From JAVDCA01 sp963819385 (GTDB lineage: Bacteria; Pseudomonadota; Alphaproteobacteria; Rhizobiales; Xanthobacteraceae), in NCBI GenBank assembly GCA_963819385.1, contig CAWFVV010000003.1:806001-870000 (forward strand): DNA of 64,000 bases, read 5' to 3'. The notes beneath the pieces were generated by a model. That model saw nothing but the letters and a program-made list of their open reading frames with translations, did not search any database and was not told the origin of the DNA. Shown one piece after another: positions 32,249 to 40,058 of this stretch (positions are counted from its first letter, which is position 1; the number at the start of each line of letters is the position of its first letter). Position numbers and translations under genes: made by a program.

Positions 32249-33025
32249 ATGCCCGAGACCGCTTCCGGGGTCCGCCCTGCCGCCCTCATCACGGGCGGCG
32301 CCCAGCGCATCGGCCGCGCCATCGCGCTCGCGCTGGCGCAGCGCGGCTACGCGGTCGCCGTGCAGGCGCGGCGCTCGCGCGCGGATGCCGATCGCCTGGT
32401 CGGCGAGATCATGGCCGCCGGCGGCCGCGCCGCGACGGTCGAGGCCGATCTTGCCGACCACGCCGCGGTGCTGCGGCTCGTGCCCGCGGCCGCCGGCGCG
32501 GTCGGGCCGCTCACGCTGCTCGTCAACAACGCGGCCGAGTTCGAGCCCGACGAGATCGGCCACCTCGATCGCGACCGCTTCGATCGACATTTCGCCGTCA
32601 ACCTGCGCGCGCCGATCTTCCTCGCGGAAGCATTTGCGGCGCAGCTGCCCGCCGGCGCCGCCGGCGCGATCGTCAATCTGCTCGACCAGCGGGTCCTCAA
32701 CCCGACCCCGCGGTTCCTGTCCTATGGGCTCACCAAGAGCGCGCTCTACGTCGCCACCACGACGCTCGCCCAGGCGCTGGCGCCGCGCATCCGCGTCAAC
32801 GCGGTCGCGCCCGGGCCGACGTTGCCGAGCTCGCGCCAGGATGCGCAGTCTTTCGCCCGGCAGGTGCACGCCTTGCCGCTCGATCGCGGCCCGACGCCGC
32901 AGGATATCGCCGAGGCGGTGCTCTATCTTGCGTCCGCCGCGAGCGTGACCGGCATGACCATCGCGGTCGACGGCGGCCAGCATCTCGCCTGGCGCAGCGC
33001 GGACGGCGCCGAGGTCGAGGAATAG
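32249..33025 (+). CDS. Short-chain dehydrogenase, FolM/pteridine-reductase-like
   Basis: A 258-residue SDR. The NADP-binding motif reads ALITGGAQRIGRAIALAL, the TG-x-A-x-R-I-G form of PTR1/FolM pteridine reductases. It is followed by LVNNAAEFEPDE, catalytic S/Y-x3-K replaced around NLLDQRVLNPTPRFLSYGLT with YGLTKSAL (Y and K present), and VNAVAPGPTLP. FolM-type enzymes reduce dihydrobiopterin or dihydrofolate. The start at 32249 is chosen because the SDR fold starts about ten residues later; upstream in-frame codons are unlike protein. It lies 123 nt before uvrC. Confidence 0.85.
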   Translation: MPETASGVRPAALITGGAQRIGRAIALALAQRGYAVAVQARRSRADADRLVGEIMAAGGRAATVEADLADHAAVLRLVPAAAGAVGPLTLLVNNAAEFEPDEIGHLDRDRFDRHFAVNLRAPIFLAEAFAAQLPAGAAGAIVNLLDQRVLNPTPRFLSYGLTKSALYVATTTLAQALAPRIRVNAVAPGPTLPSSRQDAQSFARQVHALPLDRGPTPQDIAEAVLYLASAASVTGMTIAVDGGQHLAWRSADGAEVEE

Positions 33026-33026
33026 A

Positions 33027-33096
33027 GCATGATCCCGAAAAAGCCTGCCCCGGACCCGATCCGGGGTGGCCGCCGGCTTTCGGATCAGATCATGCT
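33027..33096. repeat. AGCATGATC...GATCATGCT palindromic repeat
   Basis: Outer arms AGCATGATC / GATCATGCT with an inner CCCCGGACCCGATCCGGGG palindrome. Noncoding, between the SDR gene and uvrC; a common rhizobial intergenic element. Confidence 0.7.
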
Positions 33097-33147
33097 CCCT
33101 CGATAGAGCGCTTGCGTTCGCGTGCTTGGCGCACGACTTCTTGGGCC

Positions 33148-35227
33148 ATGGACGATTCGAAAAAGAACATCGAGCCGGAGCTCGATCTTCCCGACGAGGA
33201 GGACGATCAGACGCTGCCGGAGGCCGCGGAGGACGCGGCCGAGCTCGCGCAGTTCGCGCCGGGCTCGCTCGGCGCCGGGCGCGCCGTCATCGCGCGCTAC
33301 GCCAAGCTCGCCCCGGCGTCGTCCGGCGTCTATCGCATGATCGGCGCGACCGGCGAGGTGCTCTATGTCGGCAAGGCCAAGAGCCTGAAGAAGCGCGTTC
33401 TCTCCTACGCGCGGCCGACCGGCCACGACAGCCGCATCGCCCGCATGATCGCGGCGACGACGGCGCTGGAATTCGTCTCGACCGGCAGCGAGACCGAGGC
33501 GCTGCTGCTCGAGGCGAACCTGATCAAGCGGCTGCGTCCGCGCTTCAATGTGCTGCTGCGCGACGACAAGTCGTTTCCCTACATCCTCATCACCGGGCGA
33601 TCACGCGGCGCCGCAGATCCTCAAGCATCGCGGCGGCCGCAGCCGCAAGGGCGACTACTACGGGCCGTTCGCGGCCGTGAACGCGGTCAACCGCACCATC
33701 ACGGCGCTCGAGCGCGCGTTCCTGATCCGCTCGTGCTCCGATGCGGTCTATGAAAGCCGCACGCGGCCCTGCCTGCTGCACCAGATCAAGCGTTGCGCGG
33801 CGCCGTGCACCGGCGAGATATCGCACGGCGACTACGGCGAGCTGGTGCGTGAGGCGAGGGCGTTCCTGTCCGGCCGCAGCGGTGCCGTGAAGGATCAGCT
33901 CGCGCACGAGATGGAAGCCGCAAGCGAGGCCCTCGACTTCGAGCGCGCCGCCATCCTGCGCGACCGTCTCGCGGCGCTCGCGGCCGTGCAGTCGCACCAG
34001 GGCATCAACCCGCGCGGCGTCGAGGAGGCGGACGTCTTCGCGGTGCATCAGGACGGCGGCTTCAACTGCGTCGAGGTGTTCTTCTTCCGCACCGGGCAGA
34101 ACTGGGGCAACCGCGCCTATTTCCCCCGCGCCGACCGTTCGCTCGAGGCCGGCGAGGTGCTGGGCGCATTCCTGGCCCAGTTCTACGACGATAAGCCGCC
34201 GCCGCGCTGTGTCTTCGTCTCGCACGAGATCGCCGACCGTGCGCTGCTCGCCGAGGCGCTCACCATCAAGAGCGGCCGCAAGGTCGAGGTCGCGGTGCCG
34301 ATGCGCGGCGAGAAGAAGGACCTGGTCGATCACGCCATGGCCAATGCGCGCGAGGCGCTCGGCCGCCGGCTGGCCGATACGGCCTCGCAGCAGCGCCTGC
34401 TCGCGGGTGTGGCCGAGGCCTTCGGGCTCGCGCGCGCGCCGCGGCGCATCGAGGTCTACGACAACAGCCACATCCAGGGCACCAATGCGGTCGGCGGGAT
34501 GGTCGTCGCCGGTCCGGAGGGCTTCCGCAAGAACCAGTACCGCAAGTTCAACATCCGCTCGGACGACCTCGTCCCCGGCGACGACTACGGCATGATGCGC
34601 GAGGTGCTGACCCGCCGTTTCAAGCGGCTGATGGCGGAGGCGCCGCGGGCGCCCGGCCTCGCCGAGGAGGGCGTTCCAGCCCCGATCGCCGCCGGACCGG
34701 AGGTGGCGGCGCTGCCCGATGCAGGTGCGAGCGTCGAACCCGACGCGCCGGCGGAGGAGCCCGCCGAGACGCCGTGGCCCGATCTCGTGCTGATCGACGG
34801 CGGCGAGGGCCAGCTCACCGCTGCGCGCGAGACGCTCGCGGGACTTGGCGTCGTCGATGTGCCGCTTGTGTCGATCGCCAAAGGGCCGGACCGCGATGCC
34901 GGCCGCGAGACGTTCCACATGCCCGGAAAGGCGAGCTTCAAGCTGCCGCCGCGCGACCCGGTGCTCTATTTCGTGCAGCGGCTGCGCGACGAGGCGCACC
35001 GTTTTGCGATCGGCTCGCACCGCGCGCGGCGCAAGCGCGACATCCGCGAGGCCGGCCTGCAGGAGATCCCGGGCATCGGCCCGACCCGCAAGCGCGCGCT
35101 GCTGCGCCACTTCGGCACGCTGCGCGAGATCGAGCGCGCCTCGCTGGCCGACCTCGCGCGCGTGCCCGGCATCAACGACGAGACCGCCAAGCGGATATTC
35201 GATTTCTTCCACGAGGCGGGACGATGA
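33148..35227 (+). CDS. uvrC: Excinuclease ABC subunit C, frameshifted in the nuclease region
   Basis: UvrC makes both incisions in nucleotide excision repair with UvrA/UvrB. The first frame (from 33148) has an acidic leader, then the GIY-YIG domain: SSGVYRMIGATGEVLYVGKA. It loses sense after FPYILITG near 33597. The second frame goes on DHAAPQILKHRGG, the UVR motif MEAASEALDFERAAILRDRL, the C-terminal endonuclease IEVYDNSHIQGTNAVGGMVV and the HhH pair (EIPGIGPTRKRALL, RVPGINDETAKRI). Dropping one G from GGG at 33595-33597 restores ILITGDHAAPQ and about 692 residues. The uvrC-pgsA-moaD-moaE order is conserved. A sequence error is likely. Confidence 0.93.
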
Positions 35228-35234
35228 GGGACGC

Positions 35235-35353
35235 GTAGGATGGGTTGAGCCCTCGGGTCTTGCCTTCGGCAAGCCCAAGGACAGGCTCAGCGAAACCCAT
35301 CGCTTTACGGCGCCTCATAGATGATGGGTTTCGCTGCGCTCAACCCATCCTAC
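35235..35353. repeat. GTAGGATGGGTTGAG...CTCAACCCATCCTAC inverted repeat
   Basis: 15-bp arms enclose a spacer with TGCCTTCGGCA and an inner copy of GATGGGTTTCGC. The same arms form the short hairpin at 43141-43175, and the GTCTTGCCTTCGGCAAG part recurs inverted near 63356-63375. Confidence 0.75.
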
Positions 35354-35359
35354 GTTCGC

Positions 35360-35854
35360 TCAGCTCTTCGGCCCATAAATCTTGACGCAGGCGTCGAGCC
35401 GGTCGAGCACGCCGCCCATGTTGCTCAGGTCGAAGTGGATGGTGTGGCCGCCGGTCGTGGCGTCCATGATCTTGGCGTTGCGCAACGCCGCGACCGTGTC
35501 GGGATCGAGCGCCGGCACGTCGACATGGAAGTCCGACAGCGCGTCGCCCGGAAACGTCGCGGCGGGCCGCTGGTCGAGCTTGATACGCACCGTGGTTTTG
35601 CCGCGCGTGAGGGCGCGCGGATCGTAGAAGACGAGCAGGCCGATGCGGCCGGCGGCGTCGCGCGTGATGCCGAGCATCTGGTAAGGCGAAGCGGTGAGCG
35701 CCTCGACGGTGCGGTTGTAGAGGACGCAGCGGTCGAAATTGTTGTTCGAATCGCGCATCGCGAACCCTTCCCACCCGTCCTGGGCGATCTGGTTCTGCGC
35801 GGCCGCGGGCCCCGCCGTCAGCGCAACCACCAGCGCCAGCAGCGCCACCCGCAT
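35360..35854 (-). CDS. Secreted protein of unknown function
   Basis: A 164-residue protein with a signal peptide (MRVALLALVVALTAGPAAAQ); the start at 35854 is set by it. The mature part begins QIAQDGWEGFAMRD and has a single-domain, beta-rich look: DRCVLYNRTVEALTASPYQM, GLLVFYDPRALTRGKTTVRI, FHVDVPALDPDTVAALRNAK, then FDLSNMGGVLDRLDACVKIY. The two cysteines near either end of this region could pair. It loosely recalls invasion-associated locus B (IalB) proteins, which share a C ... F-x-L-x-G-x-x-x-A-L-x-x-C plan; I give this as a possibility only. Confidence 0.65.
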   Translation of the reverse strand: MRVALLALVVALTAGPAAAQNQIAQDGWEGFAMRDSNNNFDRCVLYNRTVEALTASPYQMLGITRDAAGRIGLLVFYDPRALTRGKTTVRIKLDQRPAATFPGDALSDFHVDVPALDPDTVAALRNAKIMDATTGGHTIHFDLSNMGGVLDRLDACVKIYGPKS

Positions 35855-35979
35855 CCACCCGAATCTCACCGGCCACCTCGTCCTTCGTCCGTGCTGCGGC
35901 AATCTGGCCAAGGTCGCGGCGCAGGACAAGTTTTTGTGTAGGGTTGGCGCATGTGCCGCGGGGCGGCTATTGTATCCCC

Positions 35980-36612
35980 ATGGATGTGAGCACGACGCAG
36001 CGTCTGCCGGCCCGGCCGCTCGCGCTGCCCAATCTTCTGACCTATGCGCGGATCGTGGCGGTTCCGGCCGTCGTCGCGTGCATGTACTGGCAGGACATCC
36101 TGCAGGGCAGCCTGTGGCTGCGCTGGATCGCGCTGGCGATTTTCGTCGCGGCGGCGATCACCGACTTCCTCGACGGCTATTTCGCGCGCATGTGGGGCCA
36201 GCAGTCGACCTTCGGCCGCATGCTCGACCCGATCGCCGACAAGCTGCTGGTCGCCTCCTGCCTGCTGATGCTGGCGGCCGACGACACCATCAAGGGCTGG
36301 ACCGTCTGGGCCGCTATCGTGATCCTGTGCCGCGAGATCCTGGTGTCGGGTCTGCGCGAATACCTCGCCGAGCTGCGCGTCAGCGTGCCGGTGACCAAGC
36401 TCGCCAAATGGAAGACGGCGGTGCAACTCGTCGCCATCGGGTTCCTGCTCGCCGGCGAGGCGGGCGATCAGGTGATCGGCAGGGCGCTCGGCCACAGCAC
36501 GCACATCATCACCGAGGCCGGCATCGGCCTGCTGTGGATTTCGGCGCTCGTGACGCTATATACCGGCTGGGACTATTTCCGCGCCGGTGTGCGGCACCTG
36601 ATCGACGAATGA
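35980..36612 (+). CDS. pgsA: CDP-diacylglycerol-glycerol-3-phosphate 3-phosphatidyltransferase
   Basis: A 210-residue inner-membrane enzyme that makes phosphatidylglycerol phosphate, the committed step to PG and cardiolipin. The CDP-alcohol phosphotransferase signature D-G-x2-A-R-x8-G-x3-D-x3-D is exact in FLDGYFARMWGQQSTFGRML followed by DPIADK. NLLTYARIVAVP is the usual N-terminal helix. Several hydrophobic helices follow. It overlaps moaD by four bases (ATGA), giving the uvrC-pgsA-moaD-moaE cluster typical of rhizobia. Confidence 0.95.
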   Translation: MDVSTTQRLPARPLALPNLLTYARIVAVPAVVACMYWQDILQGSLWLRWIALAIFVAAAITDFLDGYFARMWGQQSTFGRMLDPIADKLLVASCLLMLAADDTIKGWTVWAAIVILCREILVSGLREYLAELRVSVPVTKLAKWKTAVQLVAIGFLLAGEAGDQVIGRALGHSTHIITEAGIGLLWISALVTLYTGWDYFRAGVRHLIDE

Positions 36613-36866
36613 GCGTGACGCTGCGCTATTTTGCCTGGGTGCGCGAGCGGATCGGCAAGACCGAAGAGGTCGTCGATCTGCCGGCCGGCATTCGCACGAT
36701 CGGCGACGTCGTCGCATGGCTCGCCGGCCGCGGCGAGGAATACGCCTACGCGTTCGAGAATCCGAAAGTCGTGCGCGCCGCAATCGATCGCGCGCACGTG
36801 CGGGCCGACGCGGTGGTCGCCGGGGCGCGCGAGATCGCGTTCTTTCCGCCGATGACGGGTGGGTAA
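36609..36866 (+). CDS. moaD: Molybdopterin synthase sulfur-carrier subunit
   Basis: An 85-residue ubiquitin-like protein whose C-terminal Gly-Gly is thiocarboxylated and donates sulfur to make molybdopterin. It opens VTLRYFAWVRERIGKTEEVV, has a VAWLAGRGEEYA helix and ends FFPPMTGG. It starts within the pgsA stop and is followed after 7 nt by moaE, its partner subunit. Confidence 0.95.
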   Translation: MSVTLRYFAWVRERIGKTEEVVDLPAGIRTIGDVVAWLAGRGEEYAYAFENPKVVRAAIDRAHVRADAVVAGAREIAFFPPMTGG

Positions 36867-36873
36867 GTCACAA

Positions 36874-37341
36874 ATGACAATACGGCTGCAGCGCGAGGAT
36901 TTCGACGTCGCTGCCGAGGCTGCGGCGCTGTCGCGCGGGCGCACCGATATCGGCGCTGTCGTCACGTTCACGGGCGTCTGTCGCGACCACGAGGCCGGCC
37001 AGGGCGTCTCGGCGCTCACGCTCGAGCACTATCCCGGCATGGCCGAGGAGGAGATCACGCGGCATGTCGCGCAGGCGCAGGCGCGCTGGCCGCTGCTCGG
37101 CGTCACCGTCATCCATCGCTACGGGCGGTTCGTGCCCGGCGACAATATCGTGCTGGTCGTGACCGCGTCGGCGCACCGCGCCGCCGCGTTCGAGGCCGCC
37201 GATTTCCTGATGGACTATCTCAAGACGCGCGCGCCGTTCTGGAAGCAGGAAGAGCGCGCGCAGGGGACCGCGTGGGTCGAGGCAAAGTCATCCGATGACA
37301 TCGCGGCGGAGCGGTGGGAGAAGCCGAACGCCGCCGAGTAG
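36874..37341 (+). CDS. moaE: Molybdopterin synthase catalytic subunit
   Basis: A 155-residue catalytic subunit of molybdopterin synthase, converting precursor Z (cPMP) to molybdopterin with MoaD. Conserved parts: GAVVTFTGVCRDHEAGQGVS, LEHYPGMAEEEI, VIHRYGRFVPGDNIVLVVTA, RAAAFEAADFLMDYLKTRAP and FWKQE, the latter holding the active-site Lys. The ATG at 36874 is preferred over a GTG at 36859. Its stop codon lies inside the flanking intergenic repeat. Confidence 0.95.
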   Translation: MTIRLQREDFDVAAEAAALSRGRTDIGAVVTFTGVCRDHEAGQGVSALTLEHYPGMAEEEITRHVAQAQARWPLLGVTVIHRYGRFVPGDNIVLVVTASAHRAAAFEAADFLMDYLKTRAPFWKQEERAQGTAWVEAKSSDDIAAERWEKPNAAE

Positions 37342-37419
37342 GGTGGGCAAAGGCGCGCAAAGCGCGCCGTGCCCACGTCTGAGTCAGCTGGTGGGCACGC
37401 TTCGCTTTGCCCACCCTAC
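37338..37419. repeat. GTAGGGTGGGCAAAG...CTTTGCCCACCCTAC inverted repeat
   Basis: 15-bp outer arms with inner GGCGCGCAAAGCGCGCC and CGTGCCCAC/GTGGGCACG pairs, between convergent moaE and ilvE. It probably also acts as a transcription barrier. A related copy is at 52931-53081. Confidence 0.75.
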
Positions 37420-37422
37420 CAA

Positions 37423-38517
37423 TCAGAAGACGCGATGGACCCAACCGTGCGGGTCGGGGGCGCGGCAGCGCTGGATGTCGACCAGGGTCGCGCGCAGCTT
37501 CTCGGTCTGGCTGCTCGAGCCGCCGTTGGCGATCGTGAAGCTGCCGCCGTCGAACTTGACGCTGCCAATCGGTGTCAGCACCGCCGCGGTGCCGCAGGCG
37601 AACGTCTCCCTGAGACGGCCGCTGGCGGCGTCCTCGCGCCATTGGCTGAACGCGTAGGGCTCCTCGCGAACCTTGATGCCCATGCCCTTCGCCACCGTGA
37701 TGATCGAGGCGCGCGTGATGCCGGGCAGGATCGTGCCGCCGAGCGGCGGCGTCTGCATCGAGCCATCGTCGAACACGAAGAAGATGTTCATGCCGCCGAG
37801 CTCCTCGACCCAGCGCCGCTCGACAGCGTCGAGGAACACCACCTGCTCGCAGCCGTGCTTGGCGGCCCCGAGCTGCGCGAGCAGGCTCGCCGCGTAATTC
37901 CCGCCGCACTTCGCGGCGCCGGTGCCGCCCGGCGCGGCGCGCGTCAGGTCCTGCTCCACCCACACCGACACCGCGCTGTCCTTCGACTTGAAGTACGAGC
38001 CGACCGGTGAGGCGATCACGAGGAAGAGATACTCCGACGACGGCTTGACGCCGAGGAAGACCTCGTTCGCGAACATGAAGGGCCGCAGATAGAGGCTACC
38101 GTCGCCCTCCGGGATCCAGTCGCGATCGATCTTGACCAGTGCGTCGAGCGCCCCGACGAACGCATCCTCCGGCAGGACCGGCATGGCCAGGCGCTCGGCC
38201 GACTTCTGGAAACGCTGCGCGTTCGCCTCGGGGCGGAACATCACGGCGCCGCCGTCGGCGGTGCGATAGGCCTTCAGGCCCTCGAAGATCTCCTGGCTGT
38301 AGTGCAGCACCGCCGCCGCCGGGTCCATCGGAATGGCGGCTCGCGCCGTGATCTTGGCGTCGTGCCAGCCTTTGCCGTCACGGTACCGGATCGCGGCCAT
38401 GTGGTCGGTGAAGACGCGGCCGAAACCCGGATCTCGCAGGGCGGCGGCGCGCCGGTCCGGCGGCGTCGGCGCGGGATGCGGTTCGGTCACGAAGGCGAGA
38501 GGCAAAGACACGGACAT
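37423..38517 (-). CDS. ilvE: Branched-chain amino-acid aminotransferase
   Basis: A 364-residue class IV (fold type IV) PLP enzyme, type II BCAT, interconverting Leu/Ile/Val and their 2-oxo acids with glutamate. Signature parts: AVLHYSQEIFEGLKAYRTAD, SLYLRPFMFA, AAPGGTGAAKCGGNYAASLL (with the PLP Lys), EELGGMNIFFVFDDG, LPGITRASII and ETFACGTAAVLTPIG. The start at 38517 matches the family N-terminus. It is divergent from the marR gene, an arrangement common in rhizobia. Confidence 0.96.
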   Translation of the reverse strand: MSVSLPLAFVTEPHPAPTPPDRRAAALRDPGFGRVFTDHMAAIRYRDGKGWHDAKITARAAIPMDPAAAVLHYSQEIFEGLKAYRTADGGAVMFRPEANAQRFQKSAERLAMPVLPEDAFVGALDALVKIDRDWIPEGDGSLYLRPFMFANEVFLGVKPSSEYLFLVIASPVGSYFKSKDSAVSVWVEQDLTRAAPGGTGAAKCGGNYAASLLAQLGAAKHGCEQVVFLDAVERRWVEELGGMNIFFVFDDGSMQTPPLGGTILPGITRASIITVAKGMGIKVREEPYAFSQWREDAASGRLRETFACGTAAVLTPIGSVKFDGGSFTIANGGSSSQTEKLRATLVDIQRCRAPDPHGWVHRVF

Positions 38518-38791
38518 GGCGATCTCGTGGGCGGGTGTCGTTGATGGTGCGAACGGGCGGTCTAGCCTAAAGGGCGGGCAATCGAGTTGGGGACAGTCAT
38601 CATATGCTCCTTGGACATGCTCGTTGGGCGGATGACCGCCGTTTTGCTGTTTCGGGCGCTTTTGCCTTGGGTGGCAAGTCCCGTTATCCTTCCCGCGTCC
38701 AAGAGTCCTGCTCGGCCGCCGCACGCCGCTTCCGGCCCGTGAGCACGATCATTTCGCGTAAGCTCGGCGTTGGGTAACAAACAAACCAAAA

Positions 38792-38812
38792 TATGTCAAC
38801 ATGGCTGACATA
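38792..38812. promoter_or_regulatory. MarR-type operator overlapping the marR start codon
   Basis: TATGTCA - 7 nt - TGACATA, a perfect 7-bp inverted repeat. The ATG of the marR gene (38801) lies inside the spacer, so binding would block its own expression directly. Confidence 0.55.
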
Positions 38813-39340
38813 AATTTGAGCGCCGCCCGGCGGGCGACCCCGGCCGAGCCCGACGCCAAGCCGGCGGCCGAGCCGACCTGGGACCTGATCGAGCTGCTGT
38901 TCTTCGCCTACCGCGACTTCGTCGGCGATCCCGACGAGGTGCTGGCGAAGTTCGGTTTCGGCCGCGCCCACCATCGCGTGCTGCATTTCGTCAATCGCAA
39001 TCCCGGCATGAAGGTCGCCGCGTTGCTCGACATCCTCAAGATCACCAAGCAGTCGCTCGGCCGGGTGCTCAAGCAGCTGGTCGACGAGGGCTACATCGAG
39101 CAGAAGGAAGGCGAGCGCGACCGCCGCCAGCGCCTGCTGTTCGCCACCCCGAAGGGCGCCGAGCTCGCCTTGCGGCTCGCGCGCCTGCAGACGGCGCGCA
39201 TTGCGCGCGCGCTCGCCGAGGTCGGCCCCGGCGCGCACGAGGCGGCCCGCAAGTTCCTCACCGCCATGATCGACGCGGACGGCCGTGACCGGGTGATGCG
39301 GCTGATCGATCGCGCCGAGTCCGCGCGCCGGTTCCGGTAA
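38801..39340 (+). CDS. MarR-family regulator, PetP-like
   Basis: A 179-residue winged-helix regulator. After an Ala/Pro-rich leader come WDLIELLFFAYRDFVGDPDE, FGRAHHRVLHFVNRNPGMKV, the recognition region ILKITKQSLGRVLKQLVDEG and the wing EQKEGERDRRQRLLFATPKG. It is 10 nt upstream of an OmpR-type regulator and a sensor kinase. This order matches petP-petR of Rhodobacter plus a kinase, where the genes affect respiratory cytochrome synthesis; the same role here is only inferred. A palindrome around its start codon suggests autorepression. Confidence 0.9.
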   Translation: MADINLSAARRATPAEPDAKPAAEPTWDLIELLFFAYRDFVGDPDEVLAKFGFGRAHHRVLHFVNRNPGMKVAALLDILKITKQSLGRVLKQLVDEGYIEQKEGERDRRQRLLFATPKGAELALRLARLQTARIARALAEVGPGAHEAARKFLTAMIDADGRDRVMRLIDRAESARRFR

Positions 39341-39350
39341 GGCGTCGCGC

Positions 39351-40058
39351 ATGTCCGCCCGCCTCGCCCCGCTGGCCGACGATGCGCCCCATCTGCTCAT
39401 CGTCGACGACGACCGCGGCATCCGCGACCTGCTCTCGCGCTTCCTGCACCGCGAGGGCTATCGGGTGACGACGGCCGACACCGCCGCGGACGCGCGCGCC
39501 AAGCTCGACGGGCTGCGCTTCGACCTGCTCATCCTCGACGTGATGATGCCGGGCGAGACCGGCTTCGACCTCGCCAAGGCGATCCGCACCTCGTCGGCGG
39601 TGCCGATCCTGATGCTGACGGCGCGCGCCGAGAAGGAGAACCGGATCGCCGGCCTCGAGCTCGGCGCCGACGACTATGTGTCGAAGCCGTTCGAGCCGCG
39701 CGAGCTGTCGCTGCGCATCGCCAATATCCTCAAGCGCGCGAGCCCGCCGCCGGCGACGGCGGCCGAATCGGTGCGCTTCGGTCCTTTCGTGTTCCACATC
39801 GGCCGCGGCGAGCTGCGCCGCGGCGAGGAAGTCGTGCACCTCACGGATCGCGAGCGCGACATGCTGCGCATGCTGGCGGCGGCGCCCGGCGAGACCGTGA
39901 CGCGGCTCGCGCTCGCCGGCAATGGCGTCTCGTCGGGCGAGCGCGCCGTCGACGTGCAGGTCAACCGCCTGCGCCGCAAGATCGAGGCGGACCCGGCCAA
40001 TCCGCTGTTCGTGCAGACCGTGCGCGGCACCGGCTATCGCCTGGTGGTGACGACGTGA
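39351..40058 (+). CDS. OmpR-family response regulator, PetR-like
   Basis: A 235-residue two-component response regulator. The receiver has the acidic pair (VDDDRG, about 19-21), the phosphorylated Asp63 in LLILDVMMPGETG, the Thr in LMLTARAEKEN and the Lys in DDYVSKPFEPRE. The OmpR-type winged helix spans about 135-232: LTDRERDMLRMLAAAPGE, then ERAVDVQVNRLRRKIEAD and VRGTGYRLVV. It overlaps the kinase start by four bases, so the two are coupled. Confidence 0.94.
   Translation: MSARLAPLADDAPHLLIVDDDRGIRDLLSRFLHREGYRVTTADTAADARAKLDGLRFDLLILDVMMPGETGFDLAKAIRTSSAVPILMLTARAEKENRIAGLELGADDYVSKPFEPRELSLRIANILKRASPPPATAAESVRFGPFVFHIGRGELRRGEEVVHLTDRERDMLRMLAAAPGETVTRLALAGNGVSSGERAVDVQVNRLRRKIEADPANPLFVQTVRGTGYRLVVTT

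Noticed and set aside
33590..35278. A 562-codon minus-strand frame opposite uvrC
   Set aside because: Shadow of uvrC with no recognisable protein pattern.
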